Positions 38,050 to 46,691 of a stretch of 64,000 nucleotides of DNA are shown piece by piece (position 1 is the stretch's first letter; every line of letters starts with the position of its first letter). The notes below the pieces were generated by a model. That model saw only the letters and a list, made by a program, of their open reading frames with translations, had not been told where the DNA came from and did not search any database. Source of the DNA: Hylemonella gracilis ATCC 19624 (GTDB lineage: Bacteria; Pseudomonadota; Gammaproteobacteria; Burkholderiales; Burkholderiaceae_C). The position numbers were made by a program, and so were the translations under genes. The stretch covers positions 1 to 64,000 of the forward strand of contig NZ_AEGR01000024.1 of NCBI RefSeq assembly GCF_000211835.1, written 5' to 3'.

Positions 38050-39060
38050 ATGGACCCCATCCTCGACCGTCTCGCCACATCCGTCGCCACGGCCCGTTCC
38101 GTCGAAGAGCTGACCCGTCCCTTGCTGGAGCTGTTGCAGGCCGCCACCGGCTTGGAGTCCACCTACCTCACGCGCGTGGATCTGCAACAAGGGGTGCAGA
38201 ACATCCTCTATTCCAGGAACACCGGCCGACTCGACATGCCGGAAGGCCTAGCTGTGCCCTGGGACGACACGCTGTGCAAGCAGGCATTGGAGTCCGGTGA
38301 TTTCTTCGTGGACGATGCGGACGTGCGCTGGTCGCAAACCGGTGCCGTGCGCAGTCTTGGCCTGCGGACCTACATGAGCACGCCCGTGTACCTGGGCGAT
38401 GGGGTGATGTACGGCACCTTGTGCGCTGCGAGCGCGGACCGGCGCGCTCAGCCTCCCCAAGCGCAGCGTTTGTTGCAGTTGTTTGCCTCCTTGATTGCTC
38501 ACCAGATTGAACGCGAACAGTTGGTGGCCCAACTGTTGCAGGCCAATGCGCGGCTGACAGCCTATGCCAGCACGGACCCACTGACAACGCTGCCCAACCG
38601 TCGTGCCTTGCTGCAGGAATTGGCGCGCCAACTCGCTCAGGGCAAGCGCCAAAAATTCTGGGTGTTGGTCGCGTTCATCGACCTCGATGGGTTCAAGGCG
38701 ATCAATGACCAGCATGGCCACGGGGTGGGAGACCTATTCCTCGTTGAAATCGCCAACCGTTTGAGGGCCGCGCTGCGCGCGGGCGACTTCGCGGCGCGAC
38801 TCGGGGGCGACGAATTCGTCGTGGTGGGCCAAGGCCCCGCCGATGCCCAAGTGGTTGAAGATGCCAAACAGGCTCTGCAGGCCCGCGTGTCAGGCGCCAC
38901 CGTCGGCCAAATCCACCTGGGTGAGGTCACGATGGACTATGCGGGTGCGAGTGCCGGGGTGTTGGCCGTTGAACCGGGTGAGCATGATCCGGAAGAGGTG
39001 CTTCAACGCGCAGACCTGCTGATGTACCAGGTCAAGGCGACAAGGCGCGCCCGAGGTTGA
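38050..39060 (+). CDS. GAF-GGDEF diguanylate cyclase
   Basis: A 336-residue cytosolic protein. An N-terminal GAF domain (about residues 10-160, with YMSTPVYLGDGVMYGTLCAA) is followed by a short helix and a GGDEF domain (about 170-330). The catalytic motif is intact in ARLGGDEFVVVG, and an RxxD inhibitory site lies exactly five residues before it (RAGD-FAARL-GGDEF). It should make cyclic di-GMP from two GTP, with product inhibition and GAF-sensed control. It stands alone between the tRNA and the iron-uptake genes; its signal and target are unknown. ATG 38050 is used because the conserved region starts there. Confidence 0.9.
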   Translation: MDPILDRLATSVATARSVEELTRPLLELLQAATGLESTYLTRVDLQQGVQNILYSRNTGRLDMPEGLAVPWDDTLCKQALESGDFFVDDADVRWSQTGAVRSLGLRTYMSTPVYLGDGVMYGTLCAASADRRAQPPQAQRLLQLFASLIAHQIEREQLVAQLLQANARLTAYASTDPLTTLPNRRALLQELARQLAQGKRQKFWVLVAFIDLDGFKAINDQHGHGVGDLFLVEIANRLRAALRAGDFAARLGGDEFVVVGQGPADAQVVEDAKQALQARVSGATVGQIHLGEVTMDYAGASAGVLAVEPGEHDPEEVLQRADLLMYQVKATRRARG

Positions 39061-39220
39061 TCTCGGTCTTTGAGTGAGTGGTTGCTTTCTTAGGTCGCCC
39101 GCTTCTGCCGTATCTCAATGACCTGGGTTTTCGGGGCGGAGGGCGTGCCCCTGCACAACGTGTCTTGTTTCAACCGTAGGACAGCCTAGGCGATGCCTCT
39201 GCCGTTGGGTTCGCACTACA

Positions 39221-39249
39221 TTGGGGCAAGAGGACGTTGTATTTATAAT
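39221..39249 (+). promoter_or_regulatory. Putative sigma-70 promoter of the TonB receptor gene
   Basis: A perfect -10 box TATAAT (39244-39249) is preceded after 17 bp by TTGGGG (39221-39226), a half match to -35. It lies about 110 bp before the receptor start codon and is overlapped by a Fur-like box. Confidence 0.6.
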
Positions 39250-39262
39250 AGGAGTAATTATC
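39244..39262. promoter_or_regulatory. Fur-like box overlapping the -10 element
   Basis: On the minus strand GATAATTACTCCTATTATA has both outer hexamers of the 19-bp Fur consensus (GATAAT...ATTATC) matching at 11 of 12 positions, but a poorly matching middle (12 of 19 overall by my count). Iron-bound Fur here would block RNA polymerase at the receptor promoter. Confidence 0.55.
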
Positions 39263-39357
39263 ATTGCTAGTCGCCTTTGTTTTCTATTCAGGTGAGTATG
39301 AGTTGGGCCATGTGAGGCATCGGCCTCCTGAACATTGATTTGGATGAGCAAAAGAAA

Positions 39358-41520
39358 ATGAAAAAAGCACGCACAAGAATTGAAGCAGCGAGTAAGAACG
39401 TCCATTCTGGATTTGACAGAAAGCCGGTTGCACAAGCGGTCCTGGTCGCCTTCTTGGGGGCGGCTTGCGTGATGCCTGCCGTGGCGCAGTCCGACTCTGC
39501 GGCCTCTGCGGCTTCTGGTGCCAAAACCTTGGAGGCGGTGACGATCGTCAGCCAGCGCGAGGCGCGGGTGAGCACCGGCGCGACTGGCCTGAATCTAGAG
39601 ATCAAGGAAACGCCGCAGTCCATCAGCGTGGTGACGGCCCAGCAGATGCAGGATTTCGGCGCGACCAATCTCAACGACGCCTTGCGCTTGTCAACGGGTA
39701 TTCAGGTTGAAGAGTGGGAAACCAATCGCACCAACTACATGTCGCGCGGCTTTGAAATCAAGAGCACGCAGATCGATGGCGTTGGCATGCCCAACGATTG
39801 GGGCATCGTGACCGGTGCCATGGATTCATTTGGCTACGAAAAAGTCGAGGTCATCCGTGGTGCGAACGGTCTATTGACTGGCGTGGGTAATTCCTCGGGC
39901 ACCATCAACTATGTGCGCAAGCGGCCTACCAATGTGGAACAAGGATCGGTCGGCGTGAGCTATGGGTCTTGGGGCACTACCCGGGCCGAGGTCGACTACT
40001 CGAAACCGTTGAGTGATGATGGCCGTTGGGCTGGACGGGTTGTTGCCGTGCGAGAAGAGGGGGGTTCTTATTTGCGTGACCTGGAAAACGAGCGCACCTA
40101 CATCTATGGCGTTGTGGATGGTCAAGTGGGTGACAACGGCACCTTGGCACTTGGCTACTCCTATCAACAGGCCAATACCGACGGAAACATGTGGGGTGCG
40201 TTGACGTTCAGCAACAACGACGGCAGCCAGGCTAAGTGGTCGCGCAGCGCCTCAACGACTCAGGATTGGACCTACTGGAATACGAATAACCAAACGGCTT
40301 TCGTTGAGTACATCCACCAGCTCGCTGCGGACTGGCAGCTGAAGACGTCTTACAACTTCCGAAGCAGCAGAAACGACGATCAATTGTTCTATGTTTACAG
40401 CTCAACCGGGCTGGATCCGAACACCGGTTCGGGAGCGACAGGCTGGCCGGGCAAATATGTGGACGAGAGTGAAACCCACCTTTTTGACGTCAATGCCAGC
40501 GGCAGCTTTGGACTGTTTGGCCGTCAGCACGAATTGATTGTGGGCGCCAGTCACGGCCGCAGCAAACAGACCTATTGGAACCATACCCCTGCGTCTGGAT
40601 TCGATCCTGTCAGCTTCCCGCTGAACGGGAATGAGGTGGATGAGCCAGATTGGGGACCGAAGACGTTCTACAGTGAACTCAATCTGCGCCTCACGCGCAT
40701 GTATGGCACGACTCGTCTGCAGGTGAGTGACAAGCTGAAAGTGATTGGTGGCTTCAACTTTGCCGAGTTTCACCGTGATGGCAACGACTCGGGCACTCTC
40801 TTTGACCAGACTGAGCGTGAAATCAGTCCTTACGCAGGCGTGACGTACGACTTCACTGACCGTTTGATGGGCTACGCAAGTTATTCGGACATTTACCAGC
40901 CGCAGGATCAACAGGACATCAATGGCGACTATCTGGATCCTTCGAAGGGGGTCAATTACGAGGCAGGCGTGAAGATGGACTGGCTGAATAAGCGGCTGCT
41001 CACGAGCCTGGCTTGGTTCCGCGCTGAGCAAAAAGGACTCTCCGTTTATGCCGGCACAAACGCGACCACGCAGCAGTACTACTACACCGGCATGGATGTC
41101 GAGTCCCAGGGCTTGGAGTTCGAAGTCAGCGGCAAGCTCGACAACAACCTGGATGTCGTCCTGGGTTACACCACCATGGAAATGACCGACACGGAGTCTG
41201 GTGATCCCGTTCTGTGGGCGCCGCGCCAGACCGCCAATTTGGCGATCAGCGGCCGCGTACCCAGCACTCCGGTGACCCTGGGCGCGAATGGCCGTTGGCA
41301 GAGCAAGACCTCCAACGTCGATGGTTCGAGTGGCTACACCGTGCGCCAAGACAGCTATGCGGTGCTCAACGCTTTCGCGGCGTATCAGGTCACACCTAAG
41401 ACTACCTTGCGCTTCAATGTCAAGAACCTGACCGATGAGAAGTACATCAATAGTCTTTACCAAATTGGTTACTACGGGGCACCTCGCAGCTACCAAGCCT
41501 CTTTGAACTATAAGTTCTGA
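39358..41520 (+). CDS. TonB-dependent siderophore receptor
   Basis: About 720 residues: signal peptide (AVLVAFLGAACVMPAVAQS), plug domain (KETPQSISVVTAQQMQDFGA, GANGLLTGVGNSSGTINYVR) and a 22-strand-type barrel ending in NLTDEKYINSLYQIGYYGAP and a C-terminal Phe (NYKF) used by the Bam machinery. The plug sequence matches the FhuE/FpvA-like ferric-siderophore receptors; the ligand cannot be named. ATG 39358 is preferred over TTG 39340 because it begins the basic signal-peptide head. Base composition is somewhat lower in GC than neighbouring genes. The Fur-like box upstream and the PepSY gene downstream fit iron-starvation control. Confidence 0.93.
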   Translation: MKKARTRIEAASKNVHSGFDRKPVAQAVLVAFLGAACVMPAVAQSDSAASAASGAKTLEAVTIVSQREARVSTGATGLNLEIKETPQSISVVTAQQMQDFGATNLNDALRLSTGIQVEEWETNRTNYMSRGFEIKSTQIDGVGMPNDWGIVTGAMDSFGYEKVEVIRGANGLLTGVGNSSGTINYVRKRPTNVEQGSVGVSYGSWGTTRAEVDYSKPLSDDGRWAGRVVAVREEGGSYLRDLENERTYIYGVVDGQVGDNGTLALGYSYQQANTDGNMWGALTFSNNDGSQAKWSRSASTTQDWTYWNTNNQTAFVEYIHQLAADWQLKTSYNFRSSRNDDQLFYVYSSTGLDPNTGSGATGWPGKYVDESETHLFDVNASGSFGLFGRQHELIVGASHGRSKQTYWNHTPASGFDPVSFPLNGNEVDEPDWGPKTFYSELNLRLTRMYGTTRLQVSDKLKVIGGFNFAEFHRDGNDSGTLFDQTEREISPYAGVTYDFTDRLMGYASYSDIYQPQDQQDINGDYLDPSKGVNYEAGVKMDWLNKRLLTSLAWFRAEQKGLSVYAGTNATTQQYYYTGMDVESQGLEFEVSGKLDNNLDVVLGYTTMEMTDTESGDPVLWAPRQTANLAISGRVPSTPVTLGANGRWQSKTSNVDGSSGYTVRQDSYAVLNAFAAYQVTPKTTLRFNVKNLTDEKYINSLYQIGYYGAPRSYQASLNYKF

Positions 41521-41556
41521 GTCGCTGCCAGTACCAATGATCATCTGAGGAAAAGT

Positions 41557-41576
41557 AAGACGCCCTTGGGCGTCTT
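41557..41576 (+). terminator. Hairpin after the TonB receptor gene
   Basis: AAGACGCCC and GGGCGTCTT form a 9-bp perfect inverted repeat with a 2-base centre, 37 bp after the receptor stop and 15 bp before the PepSY gene. No strong T tract follows, so it may attenuate rather than stop transcription into the next genes. Confidence 0.6.
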
Positions 41577-41590
41577 CCCCATTGATACCC

Positions 41591-42745
41591 ATGCAAAACA
41601 AAACCATCAAAACCTGGTCCTGGGTGCACAAATGGAGCAGCCTGGTTTGCACGGTCTTCATGCTGCTGCTGTGCCTCACTGGCTTGCCCTTGATCTTCCA
41701 CCACGAGATCGGCCATCTGCTGGGCACGGAGGTCGAGTCGCCGGAGATGCCCGCTGACACGCCGCGTGTGAGCGTGGACAAGGTCATCGAGGTGGCGAAG
41801 GCGCAGCATCCGGACCGGGTGGTGCAGTTCCTGTTTCCCGACGAGGACGACGCGAACATCTGGTTCGCGACCATGACGCCCACCCCCGCGCCGACGGACG
41901 ATTTCCGCTCGGTGGCCATCGACGCCCGCACGGGCGCTCTGCTGGCGCAGCCTAGGTTCGACGAGGGTTTCATGTGGGTGATGTTCAAGCTGCACGTGGA
42001 CCTGTTCGCGGGCCTGCCTGGAATGCTTTTCCTGGGCTTCATGGGCTTGTTGCTGCTCGTGGCCATCGTCAGCGGCGTGGTGCTCTACAGCCCTTTCATG
42101 CGCAAGCTGGAGTTCGGCGCGGTGCGACGTGAAAACAGTCCTCGCATCAAGTGGCTGGACCTGCATAACCTGCTGGGCATCGTGACCCTGGTCTGGTTGT
42201 TCGTGGTGGGGGCCACCGGGGTCATCAACACCTTGGCGGACCCGCTCATCAAGTATTGGCAATACGACCAACTCAGCTCGGTGCTGCAGCCTTACCAGGG
42301 CAAACCGCCCGTGCCTGAGGCCGAGCGTGCGTCGGTGCAGGGCTCCCTGGACGCAGCCTTGCGTCACGTGCCGGGCAGGGCGTTGTCCTTCATCGCTTTC
42401 CCAGGCACGGCTTTCTCCAGCCCGCACCACAACACCGTGTTCCTCAAGGGCAATGAGCCCTTTACCGCACGCCTGATTCAGCCCGTGCTGGTGGACGCCA
42501 AGACCAATGAAGTGACGGCAGCCCCGCCCTCGCCGTGGTACATCGATACGCTGCGGGTGTCTCAACCGCTGCACTTCGGTGACTACGGCGGGCGGCCCAT
42601 GCAAATCGTCTGGGCCGTGCTGGACATCGCGACCATCATCGTGCTGGGCAGCGGCCTTTACCTTTGGCTGGCCAAGCCCCAGGGCGCCACGCGCCGCCGC
42701 CGTGATGAATCGACTCGGCCGGACGAAAGCGCGGTGGTGTCATGA
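41591..42745 (+). CDS. PepSY-associated transmembrane protein (iron-uptake linked)
   Basis: A 384-residue inner-membrane protein with about four helices, for example LVCTVFMLLLCLTGLPLIFH, FLGFMGLLLLVAIVSGVVLY, NLLGIVTLVWLFVVGATGVI and AVLDIATIIVLGSGLYLWLA. Conserved histidines lie near membrane edges (KWSSLVCT..FHHEIGH, FKLHVDLFAG). PepSY-TM proteins are found beside TonB siderophore receptors and some act as ferric-siderophore reductases; that role is inferred here. ATG 41591 is preferred to TTG 41582. Its stop overlaps the start of a 22-codon ORF (ATGA). Confidence 0.88.
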   Translation: MQNKTIKTWSWVHKWSSLVCTVFMLLLCLTGLPLIFHHEIGHLLGTEVESPEMPADTPRVSVDKVIEVAKAQHPDRVVQFLFPDEDDANIWFATMTPTPAPTDDFRSVAIDARTGALLAQPRFDEGFMWVMFKLHVDLFAGLPGMLFLGFMGLLLLVAIVSGVVLYSPFMRKLEFGAVRRENSPRIKWLDLHNLLGIVTLVWLFVVGATGVINTLADPLIKYWQYDQLSSVLQPYQGKPPVPEAERASVQGSLDAALRHVPGRALSFIAFPGTAFSSPHHNTVFLKGNEPFTARLIQPVLVDAKTNEVTAAPPSPWYIDTLRVSQPLHFGDYGGRPMQIVWAVLDIATIIVLGSGLYLWLAKPQGATRRRRDESTRPDESAVVS

Positions 42746-42810
42746 GCATGGCTTCGCATCGCAAAAACCGTCGCAGCCATCTGCGCGGCATGGGGGGATT
42801 GCATGAGTGA
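42742..42810 (+). CDS. 22-codon ORF bridging the PepSY gene and the small membrane gene
   Basis: ATG 42742 overlaps the PepSY stop (ATGA), and its own stop at 42808-42810 lies 3 bases past the ATG of the next gene (ATGAGTGA). It would encode a basic 22-residue peptide (MSMASHRKNRRSHLRGMGG then LHE). Its length and position suggest a translational coupler or a decayed gene. Production of a functional peptide is unproven. Confidence 0.35.
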   Translation: MSMASHRKNRRSHLRGMGGLHE

Positions 42811-43003
42811 ACCGCAGCGAGAACTGAGCGAACCTGCCATCTGGACTTGGCCGATCGTGCTGGGTGTGCTGACGGCGGTGGGGCTGGTTGCCGCCTTGTT
42901 CAGCGAGGGTGGCTTCGGCGACATGCTGGCAGGACTGTGCCTGTGGGTGCCAGCGCTGGTGGGCATTTGGTACGGCTGGCTGCGTCGCCGCCGCGCGAAC
43001 TGA
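42803..43003 (+). CDS. Small two-helix membrane protein of the iron-uptake unit
   Basis: A 66-residue protein with two hydrophobic helices (WPIVLGVLTAVGLVAALFS and MLAGLCLWVPALVGIWYGW) and a basic RRRRAN end. Similar tiny membrane proteins often follow PepSY-TM genes in Burkholderiales siderophore-uptake operons, and none has an established function. The start is ATG 42803 within the coupling overlap with the 22-codon ORF. Confidence 0.75.
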   Translation: MSEPQRELSEPAIWTWPIVLGVLTAVGLVAALFSEGGFGDMLAGLCLWVPALVGIWYGWLRRRRAN

Positions 43004-43058
43004 GCCGAAAACCTGCCTGCGAGGGTTTCCCGGGGCCTGCGCATGGCATGGTTCCTGA

Positions 43059-46000
43059 ATGTCAGGGAGCATGGATGCCCCGGCCCGCTTTCCGTCTGAA
43101 TCCGCCGACACCGCTGTATCGGACGCGGTGGATGCTGCCGGTGCGCCTGTGCAGACCATCGTCAAGGTCCGGCGCGACTACAACGCCTGGGTGGCCAGCG
43201 AGACGCTCGAAGATTACGCGCTGCGCTACACCCCGCAGCGCTTTCGCAAGTGGAGCGCCTGGAACGTGGCCAACACGGCCGCGGGCGGTGCGGCTTCCTT
43301 CCTGATCCTGGAGGCGGTTGGCGCCACGCTGCTGGTGCAGTACGGCTGGGCCAACGCCGCGCTCGCCATCCTGGCGACCGGCCTCATCATCTTCCTGGCT
43401 GGCTTGCCCATCAGCGTCTACGCGGCCCGCTACGGCGTGGACATGGACCTGCTCACGCGCGGCGCGGGTTTCGGCTACATCGGCTCGACCATCACGTCGC
43501 TGATCTACGCCAGCTTCACGTTCATCTTCTTTGCGCTGGAGGCCGCTGTCATGGCCTACGCGCTGGAACTGGCCTTGGACATCCCGCCGCGCTGGGGCTA
43601 TTTGGTCTGCGCGCTGGTGGTCATCCCTCTCGTGACGCATGGGGTGTCGGTCATCAGCCGCCTGCAGGTGTGGACCATGCCGCTGTGGCTGCTGATGCTG
43701 GTCGTGCCCTTTGTCACGGTCCTGGTGCTCGATCCGCACGCTTTTGATGGAGTTCTGCACTACGCTGGGGATCGCAGTGGCACGGCCAGTCTAAGTGCGC
43801 TCCATTTTGGTGCCGCCTTGACCGTGGGGGTGGCCCTGATGACGCAGATGGGTGAGCAGGCCGATTACCTGCGCTTCATGCCCGCGCGTACCTCCACCAA
43901 TCGCCTGCGCTGGTGGGCGGGGGTGCTGGCCGGCGGGCCGGGCTGGGTGCTGCCGGGCGTGCTCAAGATGCTGGGCGGTGCCTTGCTGGCCTACCTGGCC
44001 TTGAGCCAAGCCGTGCCGGCGGACCGGGCGGTGGACCCCAACCAGATGTACCTGGCGGCCTACGGCTACGTTTTCCCGCATTACGGCTGGGCCGTGGCCG
44101 CGACGGCACTCTTCGTCGTGATCTCGCAGCTCAAGATCAATGTGACGAACGCCTACGCCGGTTCCCTGGCCTGGAGCAATTTCTTCTCGCGCCTCACGCA
44201 CAGCCACCCGGGGCGCGTGGTGTGGGTGGTGTTCAACACCCTGATCGCCTTCCTGCTGATGGAGATGGATGTGTTCCAGGCCCTGGGCGACGTGCTGGGT
44301 TTGTACAGCAATATCGCGATCGCTTGGATGATGGCCGTGGTGGCGGACCTGGTCATCAACAAGCCGCTGGGTCTTTCGCCCAAGGGCATCGAGTTCAAGC
44401 GGGCGCATCTGTACGACATCAACCCGGTGGGTGTGGGGGCGATGGCCCTGGCGTCCCTGGTCTCGGTCACGGCGCACCTGGGTGTGTTCGGGCCCATGGC
44501 CCAGGCCTACTCGGCCTTGATCGCCTTGGGCGTGGCCTTCGTCACGGCGCCGCTGATCGCCTGGGCCACGCGAGGGCGTTATTACCTGGCTCGCCAAGCC
44601 GATGCCCCGAGCCATGCGCAGCGTGTCTCGTCCGCCCCGGTCGCGGGGACGCGGCCGTCCTGGCGCGGCCCGGTGGTGGTGGCGGTTGGTGCAGCGCAAG
44701 CAGGGAACTACCTGGGCGTGAAGCTCCAGCGCTGCGTGATCTGCGAGCGTGAATACGAAGGGCCGGACATGGCGCATTGCCCGGCGTACCAGGGGGCGAT
44801 TTGTTCGCTGTGTTGCACCCTGGACGCGCGCTGCGGTGACCTGTGCAAGCCGGGCGCCAGTTTCTCCGCGCAATGGAACAGCGTGCTGCAGCGTCTGCTG
44901 CCGCGTACCCTTTGGCCCTACCTGGATCGAGGGCTCGCGCACTTCCTGTTGCTGATGCTGTTCACCGCGCCCTTGCTGGCCGGCGTTTTCGCTCTGTTTT
45001 ACCAACAGGAGCTACAGGGTTTGATGCACCGGGGCTTGGGCTCCGCAGTCGAATTGGAGGCCGCCGAATCGGCCCTGCGCTCGGCCTTCCTCAAGGCCTA
45101 CGTCGCCCTGCTGCTGGTGGCGGGTACCGTGGCCTGGTGGGTGGTGCTGGCGCACAAGAGCCGCCAGGTGGCGCAAGAAGAGTCCAACCGGCAGACCGCC
45201 CTGCTGCGCCGTGAAATCGATCTGCACCAGCAAACCGATGCCGCCTTGCAGGAGGCACGCCGCGTGGCCGAGGAGGCGCAGGGCATCGCCGAGCACGCGC
45301 GCAGGCAGGCCGAGCAGGCCAACCAGGCCAAGAGCCGCTACATCAGCGCCATCAGCCATGAGCTGCGCACGCCGCTCAACAGCATCCTGGGTTACGCGCA
45401 ACTGATGGGCGAGGACCCGCAAGTACCCGCGCACCGCAAGCACGCGGTGCAGGTGATCCGCCGTGGCGGTGAGCACCTGCTGTCGCTGATCGAAGGCACC
45501 CTGGACCTGGCGCGCATCGAGTCGGGCAAGCTCACGCTCGACGTCAAGCCCATGGCCTTTGCCGACGTCGTGCATGAACTGGCCGCGATGTTCGAGTTGC
45601 AGGCCGCGGCCAAGGGGCTGGCTTTCCGTTTCGCGCCCCTGTCCACGCTGCCCGAGCGGGTGCGCGCCGACGAAAAGCGCGTGCGCCAGATTCTGATCAA
45701 TCTGTTGGGCAACGCCATCAAGTTCACCGCCCAGGGTGAGGTGACGTTCCAGGTGCGTCACGCCCGCGAAATGGCTTACATCGACATCCGCGACACCGGC
45801 CCCGGCATGGCGCTGGACGAGATGGAGCGCCTGTTCGAACCCTTCGCCCGCACAGCCTCTGCCCAGGGCACGCCGGGTGCCGGGTTGGGCTTGACCATCG
45901 CCAAGATGCTGACCGACCTCATGGGCGGCGAGCTCACGGTGCAAAGCACGCCGGGCCTGGGCTCGGTCTTCCAAGTCAAGCTCTTCCTGCCCGAGGCGCA

Positions 46001-46691
46001 CGCCGCCTTGCCCTCGGCGCGACCGGCCGTGCCCAAGCCGCCCCGCCGTGGCTACCTCGGCGCGCGCCGCCATGTGCTGGTGGTGGACAACGAAGAGCCC
46101 GACCGCGAGATGCTCACGCAGCTGCTGGTCCCCCTGGGCTTCGTGCTGCGCACCGCGTCCAGCGGCCATGACGCGTTGGACCTGCTGGCGGCGGGCTACG
46201 TGCCGGACGCCATCTTCATGGACCTGGCCATGCCCGGCATCGATGGCTGGGAAACCATCCGCCGCTTGCGCCGCATGCCGGGGCTGGCCCAACTCCCTGT
46301 GGCCGTGGTGTCCGCCAATGCCTTCGACAAGGGCTTGGAGAACGACGCGGGCATCGCGGTATCGGATTTCATCACCAAGCCCATCCGCCACAGCGAGTTG
46401 CTGGATTGGCTGGAGCAGCGACTGCAACTGCGTTGGACCGAGCTCACGCCGCCCCAGTCCCCGGCACCTGCCGCGCCTGGGCCGGTGACTCCGCCCTCGG
46501 ACGAGCGCGTGGCCGAGCTGCGTGAACTCGCGGGGCTGGGTTACTACCGTGGCATCGTGCGCCTGCTCGACGACGTCGAGGCGCAGAATCCCGCTCACCA
46601 AAGCTGGGTGGCGCAGGTGCGGGCGCTGGCGCGCGCCTACCGCTTCGACGCCATCCTGGCGCTGATCGAACCCTCTGCCCCGAAGACATGA
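43059..46691 (+). CDS. NCS1-type permease fused to a hybrid histidine kinase
   Basis: A 1210-residue protein. Residues about 45-515 are an NCS1 (purine/cytosine permease) transporter with roughly 12 helices (FRKWSAWNVANTAAGGAASF near the start; LKINVTNAYAGSLAWSNFF). Residues 559-596 form an eight-cysteine cluster: CVIC, then C574, CSLCC (582-586), C592 and C596. Two further helices (about 627-650 and 679-702) flank a short loop. A coiled coil leads to HisKA with phospho-His767 (ISHELRTPLNS) and HATPase (NLLGNAIKFT; DTGPGM; GAGLGLTIAK). A receiver follows (IFMDLAMPGIDGWE, Asp1055; TKP), then a 90-residue tail. By analogy with CbrA, where a solute symporter is fused to a kinase, it may sense or carry a nucleobase-like ligand. 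The start may also be ATG 43071. Confidence 0.85.
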   Translation: MSGSMDAPARFPSESADTAVSDAVDAAGAPVQTIVKVRRDYNAWVASETLEDYALRYTPQRFRKWSAWNVANTAAGGAASFLILEAVGATLLVQYGWANAALAILATGLIIFLAGLPISVYAARYGVDMDLLTRGAGFGYIGSTITSLIYASFTFIFFALEAAVMAYALELALDIPPRWGYLVCALVVIPLVTHGVSVISRLQVWTMPLWLLMLVVPFVTVLVLDPHAFDGVLHYAGDRSGTASLSALHFGAALTVGVALMTQMGEQADYLRFMPARTSTNRLRWWAGVLAGGPGWVLPGVLKMLGGALLAYLALSQAVPADRAVDPNQMYLAAYGYVFPHYGWAVAATALFVVISQLKINVTNAYAGSLAWSNFFSRLTHSHPGRVVWVVFNTLIAFLLMEMDVFQALGDVLGLYSNIAIAWMMAVVADLVINKPLGLSPKGIEFKRAHLYDINPVGVGAMALASLVSVTAHLGVFGPMAQAYSALIALGVAFVTAPLIAWATRGRYYLARQADAPSHAQRVSSAPVAGTRPSWRGPVVVAVGAAQAGNYLGVKLQRCVICEREYEGPDMAHCPAYQGAICSLCCTLDARCGDLCKPGASFSAQWNSVLQRLLPRTLWPYLDRGLAHFLLLMLFTAPLLAGVFALFYQQELQGLMHRGLGSAVELEAAESALRSAFLKAYVALLLVAGTVAWWVVLAHKSRQVAQEESNRQTALLRREIDLHQQTDAALQEARRVAEEAQGIAEHARRQAEQANQAKSRYISAISHELRTPLNSILGYAQLMGEDPQVPAHRKHAVQVIRRGGEHLLSLIEGTLDLARIESGKLTLDVKPMAFADVVHELAAMFELQAAAKGLAFRFAPLSTLPERVRADEKRVRQILINLLGNAIKFTAQGEVTFQVRHAREMAYIDIRDTGPGMALDEMERLFEPFARTASAQGTPGAGLGLTIAKMLTDLMGGELTVQSTPGLGSVFQVKLFLPEAHAALPSARPAVPKPPRRGYLGARRHVLVVDNEEPDREMLTQLLVPLGFVLRTASSGHDALDLLAAGYVPDAIFMDLAMPGIDGWETIRRLRRMPGLAQLPVAVVSANAFDKGLENDAGIAVSDFITKPIRHSELLDWLEQRLQLRWTELTPPQSPAPAAPGPVTPPSDERVAELRELAGLGYYRGIVRLLDDVEAQNPAHQSWVAQVRALARAYRFDAILALIEPSAPKT

